DNA of 64,000 nucleotides, from assembly GCA_001931905.2 (NCBI GenBank), contig MSJI02000732.1:37501-101500 (forward strand). Direction: 5' to 3'. A program made the translations under genes and the position numbers. This DNA comes from Cladosporium sp. IMV 00045 (lineage: Eukaryota > Ascomycota > Dothideomycetes > Cladosporiales > Cladosporiaceae). Below are positions 21,548-32,603 of the stretch, one piece after another. The number at the start of each line of letters is the position of its first letter. Position 1 is the stretch's first letter. Under the pieces are notes generated by a model, which was not told the DNA's origin, made no database searches, and saw only the letters and a program-made list of their open reading frames with translations.

Positions 21548-23041
21548 TTACAAGAGGAAGAAACCGCCAGCCACAACGAAAAGCATGACATTAAGCCCAG
21601 CCCAGGTGCCGATCCAGAGCCCTGTGAAGGCCGGTGCAAGAATGTTTGCTGCAGCGCCACTAGAAGTAGCGGCGGCTTGGTCACTTCCAGTCGGTGTCGC
21701 CTCATCCGCTGCCTTGTTTCCATCGCCCGGGTGAGCCTTGTCAGTAGCAGAGACAGCATTGGACGCGGTAGCTGTGCCAGCCGATGACTCTGAAGGCGAG
21801 TTTGTCTCGTGCCCAATGGTAGGCAGGGGTGCGTCGGCTTTGACTGCCCATGCTCCGCTGGTGAATTCCGGGCACGACGGCAGGCTGAAAGATGGGTTGT
21901 AGTCGTCTTTGCGGACACCGGTCGGCGAGAGTGTAGCCCAATGCTTGCTCAGATTCTCGAAATCTGGATTGATGGGTGACGGCGTGCCGGATCTGCCAAA
22001 CTGTGCTTCATTGGCGGGTGCAGCAGTCGTCGGTGTGGCGCTTTGGTCGTAAGAGACAATGCCGTAATTGTTGGTCTCTTGGATCCATTCGTAGATGATG
22101 GCACCGGACCATGTGTCGACCATCTTGTCACCAAAGATGGCAGCTTGATCGTCGAAGCTGCGGGGTGTGATGACATTGCAGCCAGTCTCGGAGAAGAAGA
22201 TGGGAACGTTATATTCGGAGGCATTCTTTTGCAGGAACACGTAGCCAGAGGTCTCAAAGGTAGAGTCGCCGCACCATTCATAGGCGTTCAAGCCGTAGAA
22301 GTCGACTGCCTCGGAGGCGTCTTTGCCACATGCGAGGTAATTCTGGAGCATCGGGCGCAAAGAAGCAACGTCTGCGGCGGTGTAGCCGACGGGGATCTTA
22401 CGGTAGCCCTTCGCTGTTGACAGTCAGCCAGCATTCGACGTGTCGTCAGACAAGCAATTGTGCACTTACCGTCACGGTAGACTTTCATGTCTCGAGCAGC
22501 CGCTTTGACGTAAGGCGCAGCAACATCCGTGTTCGGAGACGTGAGGACCTCGTTCCCAACAAAAAATCCACCCAGATTGTCGTAGTTATGGAACACGTCC
22601 ATGACACGCTGGTAGGCCTTGTACTGCGTCTCGTTCCATTGAGGCTCTTGCATGCCAGGTCCCATGATGTAGGAGTCGAAGGTATCAAGGTCGAGCCAGA
22701 TGTAGATGCCGGCGTCCTCAAAAGTCTTCATGCACTCGTCATGTTTGGCTGAGGGATCGACGTGGTAGACGCGGATGGAATTGGCTCCGAGGGTCTTCAT
22801 GAGGTCGGCATCGAGCTTGCATTGGTTGTTGTCAATGAGCGGGTCTTCGGGGAGAAGTTGGTAGGCGACTCCTGTGGCGATGTGTCAGTGGAGTGTATTA
22901 TCAGCGATATAAGGCAAGTCCAGTGCCTTTGAGGAAGAATTGGTTGCCGTCGCTTGTGAAGAACTTGGAGCCTTTGGCGGAAATGGTGGGAATTGCCAGA
23001 GTGTGGCTGGCCAGCAGGCCAAGGAGGATGAGGAACAGCAT
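21548..23041 (-). CDS. GPI-anchored 1,3-beta-glucanosyltransferase, GH72 (Gel/Gas type)
   Basis: Three exons (23041-22927, 22871-22470, 22413-21548) give 460 residues. A signal peptide (LFLILLGLLASHTLA) is followed by FFTSDGNQFFLKGVAYQ, the standard GH72 start. Catalytic glutamates are Glu146 in FFVGNEVLT (acid/base) and Glu248 in FFSETGCNV (nucleophile); KGYRKIPVGYTAADV and FYGLNAYEWCGDSTF also fit. A Ser/Thr/Ala-rich region and a hydrophobic C-terminal tail indicate a GPI anchor. The Cys-rich X8/CBM43 domain of some Gas proteins is absent. The enzyme elongates beta-1,3-glucan at the outer face of the plasma membrane during wall building. Intron 1 (22926-22872) has a GC donor; without it the conserved FLKGVAYQ is not formed. 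Confidence 0.93.
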
Positions 23042-24018
23042 TGCAGGGTGTCTAGCTGTCGTGAGTTCAGTTTAGTCGGAGGTCAAACGTGTGTAAGGCA
23101 GTGGAGGTGGGAGAAGATGGTCGCAGAGGGAGTGAAAGCTCGAATGCGTGAGGTATTGCTCTGAGTTGAGGGTGCAAGTTGAGAGAGACGTTTGGTTGCT
23201 CGTGAGGAAGGCGTGTCCTGCAGTCAAACGCGGCAGTCACATGAATGAGACTCAACAATACACACGGCAAGACTGGCCAGGTGTTACGACATTCGCAGGC
23301 ACCCGCTTCATGAGGGTGGTCTCGCGATCATGCTACAGATGTAATAATTCTTCACGCCTCTTCCCATGGCCTGTTCAAACAGAGAATCCAGACTCCCGGG
23401 TGCCTCCTGCTGTAAATATGGGCATTGGGGTCGGACGAGCGTCACTTCCCAATTTTGTTTTGGTGACAAGACATAGCGCAGTGTGAGGAGGTGCAAGTAC
23501 GAAGTCACGCAAGAAGATGCAAATGCAACGGGGAGATGGATCTGAGATGGATCTGAGAAGTAGAATTGATACCACTGTCAGTGTTGTGTGACACAGACCT
23601 CGGCAGGCCGGTGTTTTCTCAGGAGGATGAAGGATCGCCGAAGTGTGGGTACAACGTCACGTCGACCCTGGCCGAATTTGTGTAAGGCAAGCCCTCACAT
23701 GCAGACGTGCGTCTACATGTCAGCATAAAAGGCGGACCATTACACGAATCCGGTTAACGGCGGAGAACTGCATTACCTTGCAGATGGCTCGCTTGCATAA
23801 TACACGGAGATCGGAGATGTATAACTTGCAATGCCCAAGAAGTGGCCTCTATGTCCGAGATACGATATGTGATCCATGCAAGAGTAACGGCCGTAGTCAG
23901 CTTGTCCCTGTTTGATGAGACATGCAACATCGAAGCTGACTTCGCAGCTGCATTTCCATAAAGTCTTTTTACATTTGTCGAACAGCAGTACGCCTTTTTT
24001 TTTTTTTCTCAGAACTAC
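23042..24018. other. Divergent spacer between GH72 and epoxide-hydrolase-like genes
   Basis: Nearly 1 kb of non-coding sequence holding both promoters. A run of 13 T at 23995-24007 lies just before the ATG of the rightward gene. Confidence 0.5.
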
Positions 24019-25279
24019 ATGACGAGAATGGCAGCTTACGAGGAATACGACGTCACATATGCCGACGACAAGAATGTCCACTACCTTGCAGCCGGCCCCA
24101 AGGATGGACCTCTTCTGATCTTTGTCCATGGTTGGCCAGCTATCGCGAAACTATGGAAGCCGCAATTGGATGCTTTTGCGTCCATGGGCTTCCGAGTCGT
24201 TGCGCCTGATATGCCTGGTATGTATTATGTTTGCTACATAAACAATATTGAAACTCCATTCTGACATCCGAACAGGATACGGCAAGTCGTCAGCAAGGAA
24301 GGTCACCGAAGACTACGCTCAACAGAACATCCACACTGGCATGCTCGCAATGCTGAAGCACACTGGTCGTGATAAGGCCGTCTGGATCGGTACGACGTCT
24401 CGTTTAGCCACTGGTATCTGATAAGACCTCGCCACTGACAATCGCATACAGGCCATGACTGGGGCTGCGGCACCGTCTGGACATTCGCCGCAGTCTACCC
24501 CCAACACTGCATCGCCGCAGCCGGTCTCTGTGTGCCCTATGGAATCTTGGAGCTGGGCCTCGAAGAAGCCATCCCAACCATCGACCGCGACATCTACCCC
24601 GAGGCCGAGTTCCCCTACGGCCAATGGTCCTACCAGAAGTTCTACGAGACCGACTTCGAAAGGGCTTCCGCTTTCTTCGACGCTGACATCCCGGCCTTCT
24701 TGCGCGCTTCTCGCACCAAGGGCAACCCAGATGCGGTCGGCAAACCCGCCCCGCTGGCTTTCGTGGCGAGGGATGGCGGCTGGATGGGTGGTACCGAGAA
24801 GCCTGATCCTAAGTACAGGCACATCCCTCTCGAGTACACGGTGTACGAGTCTGAGGATTCCTACAATGAATTCGTCGAGGCGATGGAGAAGACAAGCTTC
24901 TGGCCCGCTGATGCTTGGTATGCGAACCACAAACTCAACCGTGCCTACACGCTGGGGAACAGGAAGAACGACGGCAATCTTGAATTCCCCGTTCTGTTCG
25001 TAAGTTCCATTTGATGCTTTCTCTTGTGCTCAAATCGTGGCGAATTGCTAGTAACACCGTCAGATCCATGCCACCTACGACACAGTTTGTGCCACCGACA
25101 ACCCGAAATTCGTTGCTCCCATGCGCAAGCACTGCAAGAACCTCAAGGAAGCCAGGGTCGATGCCTCGCACTGGGTTGCAGAGGAGAAGCCAGAGGAAGT
25201 CAATGCCATCATTGCCAAATGGCTGCTCGAGGAGGTCAAGGGAATTTGGCCGGCGAAATGGGTGAGCGCTTCGATCTGA
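24019..25279 (+). CDS. Alpha/beta hydrolase, soluble epoxide-hydrolase type
   Basis: Four exons (24019-24217, 24276-24389, 24452-24999, 25064-25279) give 358 residues. HGWP at 37-40 is the oxyanion motif of epoxide hydrolases. The nucleophile is Asp107 in GHDWG, and His323 in DASHWV completes the triad; the acid is probably in the TYDTVCATDNP region. A cap domain lies between (about 130-270). Such enzymes open epoxides to diols; haloalkane dehalogenases share the Asp nucleophile, so the reaction is not certain. No signal peptide, so cytosolic. Met4 is an alternative start. The last residues after WPAKW come from frame read-through to the first stop; another short intron there cannot be ruled out. 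Confidence 0.87.
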
Positions 25280-25589
25280 AAAGACTGACGTTGAAATTGG
25301 TGGATCGATTGTGCGGTTTCAGTACGGAAGCCTTGTGTAGATACCACTGGTATTGATCATGATAACTGTCTTGATATCCCTCTCAAGAACCCGAGGTTGG
25401 TGCCCTTCCGCGTGACACTGTGAACAAAATCGGTAGCACCCGGCTCGAAGAAGCCCTAGGTGCAACCTACTCTGTGCGACCATAACGCAAGTTCAACAGC
25501 TAGCATCGATCAATAGCTTTCGAATCGAATCTATCTCTAAAAACTGAACGTACGTCGGACCACCGTCAGCACCATCTTCAATTGCCCCC
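25280..25589. other. Convergent 3' spacer
   Basis: Short spacer between the stops of the hydrolase and B3/B4 genes. Nothing else seen. Confidence 0.5.
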
Positions 25590-26300
25590 TCAAGGCTTTC
25601 CAATCAGCCTCCTCGCCGCCACAATCCCTGGCGAAGTCCTTCTCAGAACCTCCACCAACTCATCCGCCGCAGCAGAGACCTTTTCATCAGTCACCGGATC
25701 CAACAGGTCGAGAATAAACAACACCCTCCTCGTCCCCTCCTCAAGCGCAGTCCTCGGCCCCTGCCTCCAATTCCATCTTCGACAAGTAACACCCTCTTCG
25801 TCGCACCACACCACCTCCCCCACATCAGGGTACTCCACCACCTTCCCGCCCTGCGAGTTGGCTTCAAAGGTTTCCTTTCCCGTGGAACGAATCAACTTTG
25901 GCGCACCAGAGTACTTGTCCAGATCCTCGCCGCCGAGCGGGATCTGGTGTTTCACGCAGATCGCATTGTAGACGTCCGTCAGCCGGTTGACTCTGGGCAG
26001 ACCTGCTTCGACGCGTCGTGTCAGGGCTTCAAGGCTGTTGCGGGTTTTGTTCGGTTTTGCGCCGAAGGCCTTGTAGGCTTCGCGCCAGGAGGCGATGTGT
26101 GGGAGCTCGGTCACGGGCTTGTTGGCGAGGAGGTTGCGGGCTGTGGTTTCCGCTTCTTGCAGGAGGGATTCGCTGTCGCTGTCTGAAGGGGAGGGAATGA
26201 TGTTGTCTATTGTGATGAGAAGCACGCGATAGTCTGGTCGCAGGTCGAAGATGCTTGGGTCGACGGTGGCGGAGTCGAGGTAGAATTGAGAGTCGGGCAT
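25590..26300 (-). CDS. B3/B4 (tRNA-binding-like) domain protein
   Basis: A single-exon gene for 236 residues. It matches stand-alone B3/B4 proteins, related to the editing domain of phenylalanyl-tRNA synthetase beta: SWREAYKAFGAKPNKTRNSL, LTRRVEAGLPRVNRLTDVYN, the PLGGEDLDKY turn and VTCRRWNWRQGPRT. In bacteria some relatives act on tRNA-linked amino acids, but the role of the fungal versions is unknown. I chose the ATG at 26300; the frame is open upstream, but that part is AT-rich and poorly protein-like. It is convergent with the epoxide-hydrolase-like gene. Likely cytosolic. Confidence 0.83.
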   Translation of the reverse strand: MPDSQFYLDSATVDPSIFDLRPDYRVLLITIDNIIPSPSDSDSESLLQEAETTARNLLANKPVTELPHIASWREAYKAFGAKPNKTRNSLEALTRRVEAGLPRVNRLTDVYNAICVKHQIPLGGEDLDKYSGAPKLIRSTGKETFEANSQGGKVVEYPDVGEVVWCDEEGVTCRRWNWRQGPRTALEEGTRRVLFILDLLDPVTDEKVSAAADELVEVLRRTSPGIVAARRLIGKP

Positions 26301-27990
26301 GGTCGTGAGGATGGATGGTTCTAATTTTTCACGTTCACAAGAATATGGTTGATCGATTGTACATTTAAATACGTCTTCTATGTGAAAACCTTTCCATTGA
26401 TTTCTCGATCGTGTTGTCAAAGGGCGCAATGATGCTCATTGAGTTTGGAGGCTCCCGTCTCGCTCCTCGCTGCTCGCTGCCTAATCGGGTATCGGCCAGC
26501 GACTCTCCTTTCCTCGACTCAAACATCTTTCAACAACGACATCCCATGATCCTTAATACGCGTACGCTAAACCAACACGAGGCCGCTGAAAATTCGCTCG
26601 CTTTCCTGGTTCCTGATTGTGTTCCTGGGGAACTGTCTTGATCAGCTGTGTCTCACGCTAATAACCAAAGTGCTGGAGGATGAGACTTGTGATCTTACTA
26701 TGCTCTTTTCGTCACTCGTTCTGACATCCAACCATCACCAGAAGCAAAAGCGGACACCTCCGGATGTTAAGCACTCAAAATGTTCTTATCCCGGAGTTCA
26801 GACCAAACCACCAAGGATCTGAAGACAACGATCCTTCGACGCGTCTAAGCGCCCGCCAGTTCGCCAACCGACGCGTTTCCGCCCTACCAAGCCACATGCT
26901 AGACCCGATGTGTTTACCGAGAGCTATTCTTGCCATATTCACTATATTTCCCTGTCACTTTATTCTTCATCGGCGATATAAAAGTCTTGAGACTTAGGAT
27001 GCAAACACGTGCGCTCCAGCATCTCTGAAACCGAGCTGGAAATCCTACGAGGCTACGACACGCGTGGTCCATCACCAACCGCTAACAAGCACTACTTCTT
27101 TCGGCACATTGGAGCTGAGCCGGCATAGCTCGGTATTCTGGTAGGGCTTGTTCATGTACGACTGCTGGGTGTCGCGTTCGCGGAATCCTTGAGACCCGAG
27201 TTTGACACTTGTGACCGTTCAACAGACACAACCCGATGATGGAACTGATGGCCCATTTCGTACTTTTTACAGCTGCTTCATCGAGGTGCTTTCAATCTCG
27301 GCGTGGAAACTAAAGCATTTTCAGTATGATGAAGGACACCTTCGCACTATGAGACTAAAAGGCCTAGGCAAGGCTGAGCGACTGACTACTCTGGTTTCCT
27401 AAGGTCTCAACACGACACAGCCATGATGGTCTTCTGAAAAAAGCATGACTTTCAATCTAGGCTGCCTAGCTCCTCGAAATCTATTTCTCGTGCTGTGTTT
27501 CGAGTCCTGCATCATGCTCATCTGTTTTAGAGGGGACATTATTTGACGCACAGAGTGCTTACGGTCAGCTAGGATCTTTGCAGTCAGAAGAGCACAAAGG
27601 TCGGCTTTGAAGGAACGAAGGCCGAGGGGCTGCGCATATCCAATATACTGCGCAAAGTGCTGCAGAAATAACAATGTCTGCGAGATGTTGGTTTCAAAGC
27701 ATCAACATCAAGCTGCTGACATCTCGTATAACCAAGCAGACCAGGGTGAAGATGACAGAATTAGCACAATTGCCTAAGTCTTCGAGAGGTCTAACAAAGG
27801 CAAGACTGATATTTAAATACCTCGATGCGCTCTGGCAAGGTCAGTTAATATCAACATCCAGACACTTCACAACACAGAGCTTCGAAACACAGCATTCAGA
27901 TCATCGCAGATTTTCCTTTGTCGTTTTCCTTGTTTCATTTGTATTTCCTTGGGTACCTTTCCTCGGGTCATTCATTTGTTTCTTTTGAAG
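26301..27990. other. Divergent spacer between the B3/B4 and subtilase genes
   Basis: 1.7 kb with only short frames and no recognisable domain. The subtilase leader before 27991 is T/C-rich. No repeats stand out. Confidence 0.5.
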
Positions 27991-30738
27991 ATGCCGACCA
28001 ATCTTCCCCACGTCCTTTTCTCAGCCGCAGCCGCATTGCTTCTCGGCTCGGCTCATGCGCAAGATATCCCCATTGCAGGTAGCTCTCTCGATCAGGTTGC
28101 CACAGACACCTTTCTCGACGCAACCTGCTTGTCAAACGCAAACCCAGACCTCAGTTCTCTTGCTGTTGGAGACACTTTCGTCGTTCCGTTGGACTGCTGT
28201 GGCGTTCAATCGTTCACTTGCGGCGGGCCTTTCTGTATGGAAATTCCTGCTTGCGCTGCCCTGGAACCTGGTGCAGGAACGATTTCGGCCACGACTGCAC
28301 CCGTTACTTTGACGGCGTCGGTCACTGGTACAATGGCGTCGAGTGTAAACACCGATGTGACGGCGACCGCGACCGATGCTGATCCGTCTGCTACCGACCC
28401 TTCCAACACTGATGCTACGACAGCGACAAACACTGATCCTACTGCTACGAACAGTGGGAATGATTCGACCGAAACGGGCGCTGATCCTTCCAATACCGAC
28501 AACACTGGCACCGACCCTGCCCCGACTGATGGCCCTTCAGATGCCACAGACGTGGTCACGTCCACCATATCCTCATCAACCTCAACCGATTCAGATGGTG
28601 CTGTTGTGGTTATCCCAATTATCACTGTTGTCCCGGCCCCTGTGCCCAATCCGGTACCTAACCCTGATCCAGCGCCTACTCCGGACCCGACAAACGAACC
28701 TGACCCGACTGGTGGCCAAGATCCGACTGATGCACCCACAACAACCGGTCCGCAAGAAACTACACAGACCTCTGATGCCACGACTTCGACCTCGTCGACT
28801 ACTTCGAGTGAGGAAAATCCACAGCCCACGGCATACATGATCAGCACTAAGCCGGACACGGAAAGGGGTGCTTTTGACGATTTCATCAAGAACCTCCCAG
28901 ACCAAGGTCAGGGCGATGTCATTTCCTACGAGAACATCCCATGGCAGTCGTATGTCACTAAGAACTTGACGGCGGAGCAGGCCGACGAGATCAAGAGCAA
29001 TCCCATTGTCGACATGATTGGCCCAATTATAGAGGAGGAAGGCGAAGCTGGTGTCATTGCCGCTTCAAACAAGCAGATGCCGCGCATTTCGAAACGCGAA
29101 GACTCTCCGAGAACAGGCAGCGATTACCACTTGGGAATGCTTTCGGCTCCGAGGGACTTGAAGAACACTGAAGACTGGCCGGACTATGAATTTGACTCTG
29201 CGCTCGGTAAAGGGCAGACTATCTACGTGATTGACACTGGATACCGCAGTACTCACAAGGTAGGAGCTCATTCGCCGCGATGTTATTAGAAATCTGCTGA
29301 CAACCCAACAGGAGTTCGCCGCGAATGGCCGTACCGTGCGCGACCACGTTGTCCCAAACGCTTTCACATTGCAGTGCTCCCCTCATGTCAGACCAGAAGA
29401 CACTCTGGCCCCAGAGGACATGACTGATTACAATGGCCACGGCACTGCAGTCGCTAGTGTTGCTGGCGGTGTTACTCAAGGTGTTGCGTCACAAGCCGAC
29501 CTGGTCATCGTCAAGTTCAGGAACGCGGCTGCGGCTTCGTTCAACCCTGGTCGCCTCCAGATCAGACAGGTGACGGCACCTGCACTTCGAGCTGCATGGG
29601 ACTTTGCTTTCAGTGACATTATGGCTCAACGAGCCAATGGTTACACTGGCAAGGCAATCATCAATATGTCTTACGGTAAGTCCCAAACTTTTTCACAAGG
29701 GATGTACTCTTTGCTGACGCTTGTACTCAGGTTTCAAACGTGAAGGTCCCCTGCCGCTTTTGAGCGAACAGATCATGGACAGAAATATCCCTTTCGCGCA
29801 GCAGAACGATATCACCGTCGTCATTGCTGCCGGAAACGATGGCGTTTCCTCTTTCCTGGACCAGACCACCCCGCAGAACCTCGGCACGTCTGACAATGCT
29901 CTGATCACTGTAGGAGCACTCGAGAAGGATGGCAGCCTTTACACCGACACCACACCAGACCGTGGCAACGGTGGCTCAATCTCGATCTACGCCCCCGGCA
30001 GAGATGTCACTGCTGCATCAAAGGACAGTGACGATGGCACTACTCCAACTACGGGCACTTCGGTGGCTGCTCCGGCCATTGCAGGCATGGCTGCATACTT
30101 CTTCTCGATTGCCCAGCTTGATAGGAACTGGCCAGAAGGATCAGTCGCGGAAGCTATGAAACAATTCTTCGCTCTGAGCGCTCGTGTGCAGCGCAATGAC
30201 AACCCCGTCCCTGGTGGTCTTCCTTACGATGGACCTTCAGCGGGATCTGTTGTATGTGCTTGTAAGTTTTGAAGTCCCATACGTCAAGCCCTTCCTTCTC
30301 AGATCTCACACTAACCTGCTTCCAGGGAACCGACACCCCGTGGGCTTCGACACCTGCGCCGTCAATTCAAAGGTCAAGCGTCAAGATGGTGAGCTTCCAG
30401 ATCTCTCCTGCGACAACCCATCAACAACCACAACATCAGAGCCAGCGGATCCTACCACCACTTCCGAGCCTGAGCCTGAGCCCACCACAACTGAGGCCAC
30501 GACGACCGAAGAGCCACCAGAGACGACCCAAGAGCCAGAGTCAACAGAAAGGCCTTGCACTCTCTTCTACGGAACCACGTCGTCCTGTATTGCCAGCTCT
30601 GACGCAAACTGCCCGCCTGCAAGCTCTCTCAACTGCCCTCTGCTTGGTAAGCGTGGTGCACACGCCGCTACGGCCACGACGGACTCGTTCTTGACGAAGT
30701 TTGTGCGTGCAATGCCCACTGTGGCTCCTGTTGCTTGA
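27991..30738 (+). CDS. Secreted subtilisin-like (S8) protease with LysM-like N-terminal module
   Basis: Four exons (27991-29259, 29312-29675, 29731-30261, 30326-30738) give 858 residues. After a signal peptide (FSAAAALLLGSAHA) residues about 28-68 look like a LysM repeat (SLDQVATDTF, LSNANPDLSSLAVGDTFVVP), followed by a Cys-rich patch. A Thr/Asp/Pro-rich linker of about 180 residues leads to a propeptide-like region (PTAYMISTKPDTERGAFDDF). The catalytic triad is Asp415 (YVIDTGYRSTH), His466 (YNGHGTAVAS) and Ser655 (TGTSVAAPAIAG), with the oxyanion Asn in AAGND. A Thr/Glu/Pro-rich C-tail with four Cys follows. A wall- or chitin-attached extracellular protease is the natural reading. All intron phases agree. 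Only one LysM-like unit is visible and I rate it as likely, not certain. Confidence 0.88.
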
Positions 30739-31265
30739 TGGCCTTGCAAAATGCCTGAGTGGACAGTGCATGGTCTGGGTGAGATGACAGAGGCAGAGGT
30801 ATTTGCTGGGTAGGAGGAAGAGATTGCTTATACACGATACGGATTTTCTTTTTCATCTTATTCAGGGCGTTTGCATGGATTTGTGAAAGAGCGATCGGCT
30901 TGATTTGGGTATTGACTATAGTCACTCGCTTGTATTACAACGAAAGTATGAATTGGACAAAATTATCAAACATTTCCCAAAACAAAGTGAGCGAGGCAAC
31001 AAACTTCTGCTCTATTGATGACTTGTATATTTGCCGGTGCAAAGAGCGACTCACGATCAGTCTTTCTCAAACATCAAGCCCAGTGACACTCGTGAGGTTG
31101 CACGTTGCCGTGCAAATGACCTCCTATACTGATCTTCGTCAACAGTGAGCTTACCATGGTGCACCACCGATTTGTTGTTCAAGAACACCAATTAGCTGAT
31201 AATGTCTCTTCTTGAACTACAGGGACAGCATGATCATGTTTCCATTTTCATTATATGGATACTGA
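30739..31265. other. Convergent 3' spacer
   Basis: AT-rich 3' region between the subtilase and epimerase stops. No gene. Confidence 0.5.
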
Positions 31266-32108
31266 CTAATCTTGCTCATGATGCTCCCAACCAAGTATCC
31301 GCTGAGTCTTTTCGATTGACCAAAAGCCCTTGTTCCCACTGAGATCTCCCTTGATCGGAACCTTGGGGTAATATTTCTTGGCCAACTCCTCGCTCGACAT
31401 GTCCTGTGCAGTAGTGGGAGCATGTACATTGAACACCTCCATGCCTTCATAGTTATCCCATTTCTCGAGCGCGAGCAAACACGCCCTAGCCGTAGCCTCA
31501 GGACTCACCCAGCCCCAGAGCTGCTTCACACCACCACCTTCCCAATTTTGCTCGTGGTGCTCTTGAACCGCCTTCCGCGTCTTGACTTCGTGGAAACGCA
31601 TGCACGCAATCTTTGTTCCGGGATACCAGTTCACGAATGCTTTGGCTTGAAGCTCGGCTTCGGACTTTGCGAGGGCATAGGCGTCTGTGGGAGTGGGTGT
31701 TGTTTCCTCGTCAATGGGGAAATACTCGAAGTGCAGCGGCTGGGTCGCGTATGCCAGTCCGATGGCGTTGACACTGCTGGCGTAGCAGATGCGCTTGATG
31801 CCGAGCTCGCCTGCCGCGCGGAAACCATTAAATGCAGAGTTGGTGTTATTACTGTGAACGACAGCATCGCTGTTGTTTACGGGATTAGGGATGGCGGCCA
31901 GGTGAATTAGAGCATCGCATCCATCAAGTGCACGCAGGAAGCCTTCGTAGTCGCCGGCTGTGTCAGCGACACGGCATTCTGAGTTGGGCGTTGAGTTATT
32001 CTCGAACTCGCTGATGTCGATTTGAACAGTCTGGTAGCCTTTGTCTGCACATTCCTTAACGACAGCTGAGCCGACTACGCCTTTGGCACCAGTGATGGCG
32101 ATCTTCAT
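31266..32108 (-). CDS. NAD-dependent epimerase/dehydratase family protein (extended SDR)
   Basis: A single-exon gene for 280 residues. It opens with KIAITGAKGVVGSAV, a Rossmann GxxGxxG. It continues with LDGCDALIHLAAIPNP, then ICYASSVNAIGLAY with the catalytic Ser, and the active-site YxxxK as YALAK. The FNVHAP region near the end is normal for extended SDRs that act on sugar nucleotides or related substrates. The exact substrate is not readable. No signal peptide, so cytosolic. A TATATA element lies about 83 bases upstream. Confidence 0.88.
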   Translation of the reverse strand: MKIAITGAKGVVGSAVVKECADKGYQTVQIDISEFENNSTPNSECRVADTAGDYEGFLRALDGCDALIHLAAIPNPVNNSDAVVHSNNTNSAFNGFRAAGELGIKRICYASSVNAIGLAYATQPLHFEYFPIDEETTPTPTDAYALAKSEAELQAKAFVNWYPGTKIACMRFHEVKTRKAVQEHHEQNWEGGGVKQLWGWVSPEATARACLLALEKWDNYEGMEVFNVHAPTTAQDMSSEELAKKYYPKVPIKGDLSGNKGFWSIEKTQRILGWEHHEQD

Positions 32109-32603
32109 GTTGTCCTAGAGAATTATCAAGTGGAAATGGTGGTCGAGGACTTGAGTGAAAGAGGAGAGACGACAAGTTCTGCAGATGGCATATATAGTCA
32201 ACGACTTACCAACGGAAATGACTTTACCTCTTGGAATCGGTTGAAACCTCATCAATGTGACGGTCCCATGAAAACATTTCATCTCTTCAAGGGACCTGTC
32301 TCCGTGACGTGGAGGTCAACCACTTGAACGTCATCTGCCTCCTAGAATCTCTTACCTCCGCTCCCTGACGTTATTGGTGGGCCACACCGGATCTCAGTGT
32401 GGAGCCGCGAGACACACACTCATGAGGAGTGCCAGCAACTGAGATCCATATACTTTTCATGACTGTGTTGTTGATACGATGCGCGATGGGAACAAGTGAC
32501 ACGACGGAGATGAGGTTCCAGCCAAACAAGAATTCAAGAGATCGCCATTCGCCAAGACCAGCTGCATTCTTTCAACACTTCCACTCCACTCCTCCTCTCA
32601 TCA
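32109..32603. other. Spacer between the epimerase promoter and permease 3' end
   Basis: Non-coding on both strands as far as I can see. It holds the epimerase promoter. Confidence 0.5.
32191..32196 (-). promoter_or_regulatory. TATA-like element of the epimerase gene
   Basis: TATATA (same on both strands) lies about 83 bases upstream of the minus-strand ATG at 32108. Confidence 0.4.

Noticed and set aside
28206..28889. A 227-codon open frame on the minus strand.
   Set aside because: It is the antisense of the Thr/Asp/Pro-rich linker of the subtilase. The repetitive codons keep the other strand open.
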